This document shows, piece by piece, positions 1-10,144 of a DNA stretch of 64,000 nucleotides. The notes under the pieces were generated by a model. The model did no database searches. It was not told the origin of the DNA and saw nothing but the letters and a program-made list of their open reading frames with translations. The stretch comes from Microbacterium soli (GTDB lineage Bacteria; Actinomycetota; Actinomycetes; Actinomycetales; Microbacteriaceae). Location of the stretch: positions 248,001-312,000 of the forward strand of contig NZ_BAABCP010000001.1 in the NCBI RefSeq assembly GCF_039539005.1, written 5' to 3'. A program made the translations under genes and the position numbers. Within the stretch, counting starts at the first letter, position 1, and each line of letters opens with the position of its first letter.

Positions 1-121
1 ACAGTTCAAGCATCGAATCATCCGGTTACGAACTCCTTTGCAGTACAGCACGATGAGCCGGCCGGTGGAAGGGGAGCACGGTGATCTGTGGATAACTCGA
101 ACGCGCCCCGCGCCGGTGCCC

Positions 122-127
122 TACGCT
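122..127 (+). promoter_or_regulatory. -10 hexamer TACGCT, leaderless start
   Basis: TACGCT lies seven bases before the GTG at 135 and there is no Shine-Dalgarno sequence between them. Transcription starting seven bases downstream of the hexamer would begin at the start codon. The same arrangement recurs at about a dozen starts in this window. No convincing -35 is visible. Confidence 0.5.
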
Positions 128-134
128 CGGGCGA

Positions 135-743
135 GTGGAATGGGATCACCTCTTCGCCGACCTCGAGGGCCAGCTCGCGGCCGAGTGGGAGGCCGAGCGC
201 GCGGCGCTGGACGCCGAGTCCGAGCGACTGCGCATCTCCCGCCTGACGCTGCGCGACAGACTGCGTGCGGTTCCCCGTGACCCCGCGCGCCTGTCCATCG
301 AGATCATGGATGGAGACACCTGGGACTGCACGCTTCGCGTGATCGGAGCGGACTGGATCGGCGTGTCGATGCGCACCGACCCGAGGCTGCGGATCCTGCC
401 TGTGCAGGGGATCGGGGCGGTGTCCGTCGACCACGGCGCACTGCTGTCCTCACTGAGCGAGGACGGCACCGCACCCCGCGACGGCGATGCGCTGCGGGAG
501 CGCATGACCCTGGGGTTCGTCCTGCGAGACCTCGCGCGGCGCCGCAGCCCGGTCACGATCGCTCGTCGCGGCGCTGACCCTCAGCACGGCACGATCGACC
601 GTGCGGGCGCGGATCACCTCGATCTCGCACTGCACGATCCCGGTGAGGTGCGCCGCACGCGCTCCGTGCGCGGCTTCCGGATCATCCCCTTCGGGATGCT
701 CGTGTGGGTCCGCATGGAGAGCGGGGACTCCACCGCAGCCTGA
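135..743 (+). CDS. hypothetical protein, 202 aa
   Basis: I do not recognise a domain and assign no function. The protein is soluble, with no signal peptide or membrane segment. Residues 1-50 are rich in Glu, Ala and Arg and probably helical (MEWDHLFADLEGQLAAEW at the start), followed by a mixed alpha/beta part. The GTG start is chosen because TACGCT sits seven bases upstream, a leaderless arrangement, and because the acidic helix would otherwise be lost. The 134 bases before it hold no gene I can support. It is convergent with the small HTH gene at 813. A TGACGT-N6-ACGTCA dyad at 798-815 between them is a weak terminator candidate. That it is a conserved hypothetical of Microbacteriaceae is only an impression. 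Confidence 0.75.
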   Translation: MEWDHLFADLEGQLAAEWEAERAALDAESERLRISRLTLRDRLRAVPRDPARLSIEIMDGDTWDCTLRVIGADWIGVSMRTDPRLRILPVQGIGAVSVDHGALLSSLSEDGTAPRDGDALRERMTLGFVLRDLARRRSPVTIARRGADPQHGTIDRAGADHLDLALHDPGEVRRTRSVRGFRIIPFGMLVWVRMESGDSTAA

Positions 744-812
744 GCGCGGGGACGGATGCCGCACATGCCCGTCGTGGAGAAGCCGGCCGGTGCCGCATGA
801 CGTCCTGCGACG

Positions 813-1091
813 TCAGTCGCGACGATAGGGCGCGGGCCCCCACAGCTCCGGGAAGCTCGCGTCGTTGGCCTGGCGCCACAGCGCCTGACGGCGGGCGTCC
901 TCGGACTGCTCCTCGAGGTAGTCGGCCAGGCTCGCCTCCTCGATCCGCCAGCGCGGCGGAGATCCGAGCTCTGCCCCGCGCAGCCGTCCCTCGTGCACGA
1001 GGGCGATGACTTCATCGACCTCGATGCTCAGCAGCTCGGCGACCTGTGCGGGTGCAAGGAAGCGAGGCGCCTTGTCGGATGCTTCGGGCAT
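813..1091 (-). CDS. small helix-turn-helix (excisionase/MerR-like) DNA-binding protein
   Basis: The 92-residue protein is essentially one winged-helix HTH domain of the excisionase/BldC type. 'FLAPAQVAELLSIEVDEVIAL' fits the first helices and turn, and 'GRLRGAELGSPPRWRIEE' fits the wing that ends in the usual W-R-I segment. Residues 60-92 are a short helical tail rich in Glu, Arg and Trp. Such proteins act as small DNA-binding regulators or recombination directionality factors; no integrase is nearby, so a regulator is more likely. The ATG start at 1091 has CAGAAT six bases upstream and no clear ribosome binding site. It is divergent from the SAF-domain gene, with under 100 bases between the starts. 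Confidence 0.8.
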   Translation of the reverse strand: MPEASDKAPRFLAPAQVAELLSIEVDEVIALVHEGRLRGAELGSPPRWRIEEASLADYLEEQSEDARRQALWRQANDASFPELWGPAPYRRD

Positions 1092-1188
1092 GCGTACATT
1101 CTGCCCCGGACCGGCGCTTCGCGCCTCTGGGAATCCTCCCTGTGGATAACTTCTCGGTCACGAACTCGGAATCTGTGAGCATGTGTGC

Positions 1189-1803
1189 ATGACGTCCTCA
1201 CGCACCCGTCGGCCGTTCTTCGGTGATCCGCGCTTCCTGATCGGCATCGCCCTCGTCGTGGTCTCCATCGCGGGTGTCTGGCTGCTCATCTCCTCGTCTC
1301 GGCAGACGAGCCCGATCCTGCAGACCGTCCGCACGATCCTCCCGGGTGAGACGGTCACCTCGACCGACGTCCAGGTGGTCGAGGCCGGCCTCGGCGGCCT
1401 CGAGAGGACCTACCTCGCCCCGCAGGACCTCGAGTCGGGTTCGATCGCGACCAGGACACTGCCGAAGGGCGAGCTCGTGCCGAGGTCGGGCGTCGGCGAC
1501 GAGCGGACCTCCCACACGACGACCGTGGTGGTCAGCAGCACGTCGATCCCCGACGATGTCCGCACCGGGGCCGCCGTGGAGCTGTGGCACGCGCCGATGC
1601 TCGAAGACGGTCGCACACCGGACGCCCCGCGCGTGCTCGTCGGCGACGCGGTCGTGGCTCGTGTGACCGAGGACGAGGCCATGCTCACTCAGTCCGGCAC
1701 GGAGGTGGAGCTCGTCATCGACCGCGCCGACGTGCCCGAGGTGCTCACGGCCATCGCCGGCGGGTCGTTGATCTCGGTGATCCCGGCAGGAGCGGGATCA
1801 TGA
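1189..1803 (+). CDS. SAF domain-containing protein (RcpC/CpaB-like)
   Basis: A short basic N-terminus precedes one membrane helix at about residues 17-37 (FLIGIALVVVSIAGVWLLI). The rest is predicted outside the membrane and begins with an SAF-like segment: 'TILPGETVTSTDVQVVEAG' and 'ATRTLPKGELVPRSGVG' are the two typical strands. CpaB/RcpC proteins of Flp/Tad pili carry SAF domains, and the next gene is CpaE-like, so a role in a surface-assembly or localisation system is inferred. No pilin or CpaF ATPase is visible in the window. The ATG at 1189 is preferred over the in-frame GTG at 1183. The stop overlaps the start of the next gene (ATGA), so the two are probably co-translated. Confidence 0.75.
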   Translation: MTSSRTRRPFFGDPRFLIGIALVVVSIAGVWLLISSSRQTSPILQTVRTILPGETVTSTDVQVVEAGLGGLERTYLAPQDLESGSIATRTLPKGELVPRSGVGDERTSHTTTVVVSSTSIPDDVRTGAAVELWHAPMLEDGRTPDAPRVLVGDAVVARVTEDEAMLTQSGTEVELVIDRADVPEVLTAIAGGSLISVIPAGAGS

Positions 1804-3002
1804 CGCGCGTGATCGTCTGCGCCGAGGGCGACGACGCGGCGATGCTCGCCTCCGACCTCGAGCTCGAGGGCGCCGAAGTCCTGCGTCTCGACGCCGCCGA
1901 CCTGCCGCGTGCGGGGCTGGACGGTGTCGACGCGCTGCTGCTCGCACCAACCCGTGCAACGCTGACCGCCGAGCTCCTCGCCCGATGCGACAGAGCAGGA
2001 GTGCGTGTGGTCCCGGTCGGAGCCGCGCCGTCGCGGACCGTCGCGCGCTTCGGGCTGCCCGCTCCCCTCCCGTTCGAGACGCCTGCCGCGCACGTGCTGC
2101 GCACGCTCTCGGCGCCACCCGCCGCCGCTCCCCGGCCGGGCGGTCCTCCTTCGCGCATCATCGCGGTGTGGGGGCCGCACGGCGCGCCAGGACGGTCGAC
2201 GATCGCCGTCCAGCTCGCCGTCGAGCTCTCCCGCTCGGGCCGGCGCACCGCGCTCGTGGATGCCGACAGCGTCGCCCCGTCACTGGCCCTCCAGCTGGGC
2301 CTCGACGACGACGCACCGGGTCTGGCGGCCGCCTGCCGTCGCGCAGAGCTGGGCGGCCTCGACGTCTCCGAGCTCTCCCGACTGGCGACCCCCGTGGAGA
2401 CCTCGGGCGGGATCGTGGACGTGCTCCGCGGCCTGAACCGGCCCAGCCGCTGGCCGGAGCTGGGAGCGGCACGCGTGCGCACCGCGCTGAGCGTCTGCCG
2501 TTCCTGGGCGCAGGACACGGTCGTCGACGTCGCAGCCGAACTCGAGCTCGACGACGACCTCGGCCCGGGCGCACCCTCCCGTCACGCGGCGACGACCGCC
2601 GCCCTTCTCGAGGCCGACATCGTCGTGGCCGTGCTCTCCGCCGATCCGCTCGGGGTGAGCAGATTCGTCCGCGCGCACGCCGAGCTGCGTCACCTGCTGG
2701 GCGGCACGCCCGTCTCCGTCGTCGCCAACCGCGTCCGCACAGGCCCGCTGGGCATCGACGTGCGGGGGCAGATCCGTCGCACGCTGGACCGTTTCGCCGG
2801 CATCGGTGAAGTCGCCTTCGTCCCGGAGGATCAACGCGCGGCGGACGCCGCCGCGCTGCACGCCCGGGTCATCGCCGACGTCGCTCCGCGCTCCCAGCTG
2901 GTCAGCGCAGTGCACCGCCTGAGCACCGCACTGGGGCCGCGCGAGAAGGTCACTGCCGATAGCTCGCGAGGAAGTTCCCGAGCCGTTCGACGGCCTCGCT
3001 GA
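1800..3002 (+). CDS. CpaE/MinD-like P-loop ATPase with variant Walker A
   Basis: The 400-residue protein has an N-terminal receiver-like or pseudo-receiver part (residues 1-100), a Pro/Ala linker and a ParA/MinD-type nucleotide-binding domain. The P-loop at residues 125-134 reads GPHGAPGRST, with Arg where the usual Lys sits. 'TALVDADSVAPSLALQLG' is the switch region with the conserved D-x-D. Arg-variant loops occur in TadZ/CpaE-like proteins, so the fold is secure but ATP hydrolysis is not. The ATG at 1800 overlaps the stop of the SAF gene. The last 53 bases (2950-3002) overlap the convergent aminotransferase gene, and the Arg/Ser-rich tail is encoded by that antisense stretch. Role: localisation or assembly factor (inferred). 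Confidence 0.8.
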   Translation: MTRVIVCAEGDDAAMLASDLELEGAEVLRLDAADLPRAGLDGVDALLLAPTRATLTAELLARCDRAGVRVVPVGAAPSRTVARFGLPAPLPFETPAAHVLRTLSAPPAAAPRPGGPPSRIIAVWGPHGAPGRSTIAVQLAVELSRSGRRTALVDADSVAPSLALQLGLDDDAPGLAAACRRAELGGLDVSELSRLATPVETSGGIVDVLRGLNRPSRWPELGAARVRTALSVCRSWAQDTVVDVAAELELDDDLGPGAPSRHAATTAALLEADIVVAVLSADPLGVSRFVRAHAELRHLLGGTPVSVVANRVRTGPLGIDVRGQIRRTLDRFAGIGEVAFVPEDQRAADAAALHARVIADVAPRSQLVSAVHRLSTALGPREKVTADSSRGSSRAVRRPR

Positions 3003-4173
3003 GCACACGCGCCTCCGGAAGCGTCACCACCCGCAGGTGATCCGGCGTCGCCCAGTTGAAGCCCGTCCCCTGCACGAGCAGGATCTTCTCCGCGACCAGC
3101 AGGTCGTAGACCAGTTTCGCGTCATCATGGATCTCGTGCACGTCAGGATCCAGTCGGGGGAACGCGTACAGCGCACCCTGCGGCATGACGCAGCTGACCC
3201 CGGGGATGGACTCCAATCCCTTCCAGGCGATGTCGCGCTGCTCGTGCAGCCGGCCCGAGGGCGCGATCAGCGCATCGATCGACTGCACTCCGCCCAGCGC
3301 GGCCTGCACGGCGTGCTGGGCCGGCACGTTCGGGCACAGCCTCGTGGACGCCAGCAGCGTGATGCCCTCCAGGAACCCCTTCGCATGGGAGGTGGGGCCC
3401 GTCACGACAAGCCACCCGGAGCGGTATCCCGCCACCCGATAGGTCTTGGACAGGCCGTTGAAGGTCAGGCACAGCAGATCCGGCGCCAGCGTCGCCGTCG
3501 GAACATGCACGGCATCGTCGTAGAGGATCCGATCGTAGATCTCATCGGAAAGCAGCAGCAGCCCGTTCTCCCGTGCGATCTGCACGATCCCCTCCAGCAC
3601 CTCGTGCGAGTAGACGGCACCGGTGGGATTGTTCGGGTTGATGATGACGATGGCCTTGGTCTGCGGCGTCACCCGTGCACGGATGTCATCCAGGTCCGGC
3701 TGCCAGCCAGTGGCCTCGTCGCACAGGTAGTGCACCGGGGTGCCGCCGGCCAGCGACGTCATCGCCGTCCACAGCGGGTAATCGGGCGCCGGGATCAGCA
3801 CCTCGTCGCCCTGGTCCAGCAGAGCCTGCATGACCATGGTGATCAGCTCGGAGACTCCGTTGCCGAGGAACACATCGTCCGGGTCGAACCGCGGGAAGTC
3901 CGGGATCTCCTCATAGCGGCTCACGACCGCCCGGCGCGCGGAGATCACACCCTTGCTGTCGCTGTAGCCGTGCGCCGTCGGGACAGCGGCAAGCATGTCC
4001 CGGACGATCTGATGCGGCGCCTCGAAGCCGAATGCGGCAGGGTTCCCCGTGTTGAGCTTGAGGATCTGATGCCCCTCGGCCTCCAGCCGCGCCGCCTCGA
4101 CCAGTGCCTTGCCGCGAATCTCGTAGAGGACGTTCTTGAGCTTGGACGACTGGTCCAGGGTTCGGCGGGTCAT
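2950..4173 (-). CDS. pyridoxal phosphate-dependent aminotransferase (AlaA/AspC family)
   Basis: This is a fold-type I class I/II aminotransferase of 407 residues, full length for the AlaA-like alanine/aspartate aminotransferases. Landmarks are 'NTGNPAAFGFEAP' near residue 41, 'NPNNPTGAVYS' at about 179-189, 'SDEIYD' with the PLP-ring Asp at 210, and 'LSKTYRVAGYRSGW' with the Schiff-base Lys at 243. By family it moves an amino group between alanine or another amino acid and 2-oxoglutarate/pyruvate in the cytoplasm; the exact substrate cannot be read from sequence. The ATG at 4173 has TAGTCT six bases upstream and no ribosome binding site, so it looks leaderless. A perfect 12-bp inverted repeat brackets that -10 hexamer. 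Confidence 0.92.
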   Translation of the reverse strand: MTRRTLDQSSKLKNVLYEIRGKALVEAARLEAEGHQILKLNTGNPAAFGFEAPHQIVRDMLAAVPTAHGYSDSKGVISARRAVVSRYEEIPDFPRFDPDDVFLGNGVSELITMVMQALLDQGDEVLIPAPDYPLWTAMTSLAGGTPVHYLCDEATGWQPDLDDIRARVTPQTKAIVIINPNNPTGAVYSHEVLEGIVQIARENGLLLLSDEIYDRILYDDAVHVPTATLAPDLLCLTFNGLSKTYRVAGYRSGWLVVTGPTSHAKGFLEGITLLASTRLCPNVPAQHAVQAALGGVQSIDALIAPSGRLHEQRDIAWKGLESIPGVSCVMPQGALYAFPRLDPDVHEIHDDAKLVYDLLVAEKILLVQGTGFNWATPDHLRVVTLPEARVLSEAVERLGNFLASYRQ

Positions 4174-4204
4174 CCGCCAAGACTACCGCTCAGCGGATGA
4201 CCCG
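4166..4204 (-). promoter_or_regulatory. 12-bp inverted repeat around the aminotransferase -10 and start
   Basis: CGGGTCATCCGC at 4166-4177 is repeated in perfect inverted form at 4193-4204 with 15 bases between. The -10 hexamer TAGTCT (minus strand, 4180-4185) lies in the spacer, and the ATG (4171-4173) lies inside the downstream arm. Two readings are possible. It may be a repressor operator. It may instead be a stem-loop starting ten bases after the secA stop that limits read-through from secA. There is no T-run after the downstream arm, which weakens the terminator reading. Confidence 0.6.
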
Positions 4205-4213
4205 CGTCGCCGC

Positions 4214-7003
<2,790 letters not shown>

Positions 7004-7144
7004 GGATTTCTCCCTTGGATCTCGGGTTCCGACGGGATGGCCGCCGAACATACCGTGCCATGTTACCGGCCTGTGACATGCGCGCGCTGTGCGCCGTTGC
7101 GCGCCGGTCACGCTGAGCGCGAACGACACGCGGATGCCGATCGC

Positions 7145-7184
7145 TCGACACAAGTTTCCCGGCATGCATATACTCAGAAATGCA
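7145..7184 (+). promoter_or_regulatory. promoter and candidate PadR operator
   Basis: TCGACA (7145-7150), an 18-base spacer and TATACT (7169-7174) form the best sigma70-type promoter in the window. A TGCAT-N10-ATGCA dyad (7165-7169 and 7180-7184) spans the -10 and the expected transcription start. PadR proteins usually repress their own promoters through dyads in this position, so autoregulation is likely. The site lies in the 236-base divergent gap between secA and padR. A second ATG at 7180 follows the -10 by five bases and could be an in-frame leaderless start. Confidence 0.6.
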
Positions 7185-7239
7185 ATACCGAGAAACCCCG
7201 CGCAGATCCCATCCGTCTCGCACGGGAGAAGGAGAACGC

Positions 7240-7833
7240 ATGTCCGTCCGCCAGAGTCTGCTCGCCATCCTCGATCAGGGCCCCTGCTACGGCTATCAGC
7301 TGCGCGCCGAGTTCGACCGCCGCACCGGGTCCACCTGGCCGCTGAACGTCGGCCAGATCTACAACACCCTGGAGCGGCTGGAGCGCGACGGTCTGGTCGG
7401 CAAGGGAGACACCGACGAGCAGGGGCACGTGTACTACGAGATCACGGATGCCGGTCGTGACGAGGTGCGCACCTGGCTGGACTCCCCCGTGCCCCGCCAG
7501 ACCGGCACGCGCGACGAGCTGGCGATCAAGCTGGCGATCGCCGCGACCCTGCCGGGGGTGGATGTCGTCTCGGTCATCCACAATCAGCGCAAATCGTCGC
7601 TCGCGCAGCTGCAGGAGCTCAACCGCGCCAAGTACGCCGGAGCCGACCCGGACGGCGCCGAGGAGCTGGCCTGGTCCCTCGTGGTCGACTCGATGATCTT
7701 CGCCGCGGAGGCCGAGGTGCGCTGGCTGGACCACACCGAGGAGCGGTTGAGCAGGCATCCGCGGCGCGCCCTGGAGCTGGAGCTGTCCACCGAGCGCCCC
7801 AAGCGCGGGCGCCCCGCGAAGGCGCGCGCATGA
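7240..7833 (+). CDS. PadR family transcriptional regulator
   Basis: A winged-helix PadR-type repressor of 197 residues. The N-terminal domain carries the family signature: '[19 protein letters not shown]' followed by '[19 protein letters not shown]', where the recognition helix and the start of the wing lie. The C-terminal half (about residues 90-175) is a helical dimerisation domain of the long Vir-like type, with a short basic tail. PadR repressors respond to small hydrophobic ligands or stress signals; no ligand can be named here. The ATG at 7240 is chosen for its GGAGAAGGA ribosome binding site and because it matches the usual family N-terminus. An in-frame ATG at 7180 would add 20 residues. 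The stop overlaps the start of a 40-codon ORF (ATGA), where PadR operons often carry a transporter gene. Confidence 0.93.
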   Translation: MSVRQSLLAILDQGPCYGYQLRAEFDRRTGSTWPLNVGQIYNTLERLERDGLVGKGDTDEQGHVYYEITDAGRDEVRTWLDSPVPRQTGTRDELAIKLAIAATLPGVDVVSVIHNQRKSSLAQLQELNRAKYAGADPDGAEELAWSLVVDSMIFAAEAEVRWLDHTEERLSRHPRRALELELSTERPKRGRPAKARA

Positions 7834-7952
7834 CCGCTGCGCCGACGGATGCAGTCCTGGACCGGCTGCGGGCGGATGCGACCGCGGACACCGACGTGTT
7901 TTCGCGCAAGCCGTACCGGATCCACAGCGCGGACATCGGCGGGCGAACGTAG
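7830..7952 (+). CDS. small ORF, 40 aa, coupled to padR
   Basis: The ATG overlaps the padR stop as ATGA, a translational coupling arrangement, and the frame is open for 40 codons. The product starts [17 protein letters not shown] and ends in DIGGRT. There is no membrane segment, signal or recognisable domain. The TAG stop is also the first three bases of TAGGAT, the presumed -10 of the next gene, so the ORF occupies the whole space between padR and that promoter. It could be a real small protein or the remnant of a gene once co-transcribed with padR. Function unknown. Confidence 0.45.
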   Translation: MTAAPTDAVLDRLRADATADTDVFSRKPYRIHSADIGGRT

Positions 7953-7962
7953 GATCGGAGTC

Positions 7963-9282
7963 ATGGCCGGTTTCTGGGGCAGACGCAGACGTGAACAGGA
8001 AGCGCTCGCGGCGCAGGACGCGGATCTGGCACGCCGTGCCGAGCAGGCGCTGGTGGCCGCCGATGAGCGCATCCGCACCACCGCCGACGAACTGGCGTTC
8101 GCGCAGGCGGAGCTCGGCGAGTCGTTGACCGCGGATCTGAAGGCGGCGCTGGATGCCGTGCGCCTGCACCTGCAGGAGGCGTTCCAGCTGCACCAGCTCA
8201 ATCACGACGAGATCCCCGACACCGACGAGGAGCTGCGCACGCGCAACGCGCGCATCGTGCAGCTGTGCGACTGGGCCGAGGATCTGCTCGAGGAGAAGAC
8301 CGGCGTGCTCGCCGAGACGGTGGCGAAGGTGCGCCGCGCACCCGAGGTCATCGCTCAGGTGCGAGCGGATGCCGAGAGCCTCAGCGGCCGCATCCCGCAG
8401 GCCAGGGAGACCATCGCCCGGCTGTCGTCGCGCTATGCCGAGACCGCCATGCGCCGCATCGCATCCTCGGGCGACGAGGCCGAGCAGCTCATCGCCTTCG
8501 CCCGGCACGGTGCCGATGTGTCGGAGCGCCGCCGCGCGGCCAAGCAGAACGAGGAGGCGAACCTCGCGCTGGAGACGGCGACCGAGGCCGTGCGCCGTGC
8601 GGGCGCGATGCTCGACGCCGTGGAGGACTTCGAGATCGAGGCGCTGCGGGCCGAGGCCACGCTGGCGGATGTCGTCGCGGACTCCCGGGGCGACATCGTG
8701 GCCGCCCGCAGCGCGCCGCAGACCCCCGAGGTGACGGCCGCCACGGCAGCGCTGGAGAGCGCGCTGAACGCCCTCGCGCCGGCGGGCGCGCTGAACGACC
8801 CGTTCGCCGAGCTCACGCAGCTGCGCACCGCCAACAACGCCCTCGACGAAGTGATCGCGAAGGCGCAGTACCGTGCCGAGCATCCGCTGCCCTCCCTCGA
8901 CCAGGTGCAGCACGCCCTCGACGACGCGGACCGGCAGCTGGGCGTGGCGCGCGGCCTCATCTCCGGGCACCGCGGCTGGATCGGTGCGGATGCCCGCACC
9001 CGGCTCGCCGAGGCGGAGCGGCTGCGCGTGGACGTGCCCGCCATGCTGCCCGCGGAGGACACCCGCGAGCTCGCGCTGTCCTCCGCGCGCCGTGTGGCGC
9101 AGCTGGCCGCGGAGGCGCTGCAGCTGGCACAGCACGACATCGACTCGTCCCGTCCGCAGAACCAGGGCTGGGGCGGGGACGGCTGGGGAGGCGGCGGTCG
9201 TCGCGGCGGCGACAGCGGGGTGATGGGCGGCATTCTCGGCGGCCTCGTGATCGGCAGCATCCTGGACGGCATCTTCGACTGA
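7963..9282 (+). CDS. hypothetical coiled-coil protein with Gly-rich tail, 439 aa
   Basis: No catalytic domain is visible. Residues 8-400 are almost entirely helical and rich in Ala, Glu, Arg and Leu, with long coiled-coil-like stretches. The C-terminus ends in a Trp/Gly-rich segment (GWGGDGWGGGGRRGG) and then a hydrophobic 'GILGGLVIGSILDGIF' that could insert in or lie on a membrane. Actinobacterial TPM-domain proteins have a similar helical half with a Gly-rich end, but the TPM domain itself is not seen. The ATG at 7963 is preceded by TAGGAT with seven bases between, a leaderless arrangement; upstream in-frame codons overlap the 40-codon ORF. A strong bidirectional hairpin follows at 9357. 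A membrane-associated scaffold role is a guess. Confidence 0.8.
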   Translation: MAGFWGRRRREQEALAAQDADLARRAEQALVAADERIRTTADELAFAQAELGESLTADLKAALDAVRLHLQEAFQLHQLNHDEIPDTDEELRTRNARIVQLCDWAEDLLEEKTGVLAETVAKVRRAPEVIAQVRADAESLSGRIPQARETIARLSSRYAETAMRRIASSGDEAEQLIAFARHGADVSERRRAAKQNEEANLALETATEAVRRAGAMLDAVEDFEIEALRAEATLADVVADSRGDIVAARSAPQTPEVTAATAALESALNALAPAGALNDPFAELTQLRTANNALDEVIAKAQYRAEHPLPSLDQVQHALDDADRQLGVARGLISGHRGWIGADARTRLAEAERLRVDVPAMLPAEDTRELALSSARRVAQLAAEALQLAQHDIDSSRPQNQGWGGDGWGGGGRRGGDSGVMGGILGGLVIGSILDGIFD

Positions 9283-9356
9283 CGAACGCCGTCGCCCTGC
9301 CCCGGAGCGGCCGGTACCCACCAGTGCTGAGACAGGCCCGAAAGGGGGACAGCAGA

Positions 9357-9385
9357 AGAGGCGTCCTCCCCGGGAGGACGCCTCT
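9357..9385. terminator. bidirectional hairpin terminator
   Basis: AGAGGCGTCCTCCC (9357-9370) pairs perfectly with 9372-9385, a 14-bp stem in sequence terms with the innermost bases forming the loop. It lies 12 bases after the hpf stop (minus strand) and 75 bases after the coiled-coil gene (plus strand), between two converging genes. There is no strong T-run, as is usual in high-GC actinobacteria. Confidence 0.8.
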
Positions 9386-9397
9386 CGCTCCGAAGGA

Positions 9398-10054
9398 TCA
9401 GGACGCGAGCGCCTCAGCAGGCGGTGCCTGCGTCGTCAGCGAGATCACACCGTAGTCCCAGCCCTTGCGGCGATACACGACGCTGGGATGATCGGTGCGG
9501 GCATCGACGAAGAGGAAGAAGTCGTGGCCGACGAGCTCCATGCGGTCGACGGCCTCCTCGACCGTCATCCACTCCGCATCGAAGTTCTTCGTGCGGATGA
9601 CGACCGGCGAGTACGCCTCCTCCTCGTCCTCCACGACCGGGATGGCACCCGTGGCGACGGCCCGCAGGACATCCGCGGACACCGGCTGCACGTCGATCCC
9701 GGCCAGCGCTCCGCTGCCCTTCTCGAAATGTGCTCCCCTCCCCTGGTGGCGCCCGTCGATCCGCTTCTCCTTGGCGCGCCGCAGCTGCTCGGTGAGCTTG
9801 TCGAGCGCCATGTCCAGGGCCGCGAACTTGTCACCGTCGACGGCCTCCGCCCTGACCACCGGCCCCTTGCCCAGGAGCGTCAGCTCCACGGTCTCATCAG
9901 GGACCCGACCGTTGCGATAGGCGCGATGCGTGACCTTGACCTCGAGCCGCAGCGCTCGCGGTGCAAGCGTCTGGATACGTGCTGTCTTCTCCTCGACAAC
10001 CGTGCGGAACCGGTCGGAGATGCTCACTCCGACACCGACGATGCTCGTTTCCAT
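9398..10054 (-). CDS. hpf: ribosome hibernation-promoting factor, long form
   Basis: Long HPF dimerises 70S ribosomes into inactive 100S particles in stationary phase or stress. The 218-residue protein has both parts: an N-terminal S30AE domain (about residues 1-110, starting METSIVGVGVSISDRF) that binds the 30S decoding region, and a C-terminal dimerisation domain (about 155-215, 'TKNFDAEWMTVEEAVDRM' and 'FVDARTDHPSVVYRR'), joined by a variable linker. The ATG at 10054 fits the AAGGAGG ribosome binding site with five to six bases spacing; the GTG one codon earlier would be too close. Its position between comF and secA matches Mycobacterium (Rv3241c). Confidence 0.96.
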   Translation of the reverse strand: METSIVGVGVSISDRFRTVVEEKTARIQTLAPRALRLEVKVTHRAYRNGRVPDETVELTLLGKGPVVRAEAVDGDKFAALDMALDKLTEQLRRAKEKRIDGRHQGRGAHFEKGSGALAGIDVQPVSADVLRAVATGAIPVVEDEEEAYSPVVIRTKNFDAEWMTVEEAVDRMELVGHDFFLFVDARTDHPSVVYRRKGWDYGVISLTTQAPPAEALAS

Positions 10055-10144
10055 CACTGCCTCCTTGTCCCGGTCCTCCCGGCCAAGGGCGGACCGTGGT
10101 CGCCTTGTGACCCCCTACGCTAGTCCCCGCCGTCGAACATGTCA

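Noticed and set aside
1143-1150. TGTGGATAAC near 1141 and TGTGGATAACT near 98 as DnaA boxes or an origin
   Set aside because: Only two isolated matches over a kilobase, with no AT-rich region and no dnaA/dnaN/gyr genes nearby.
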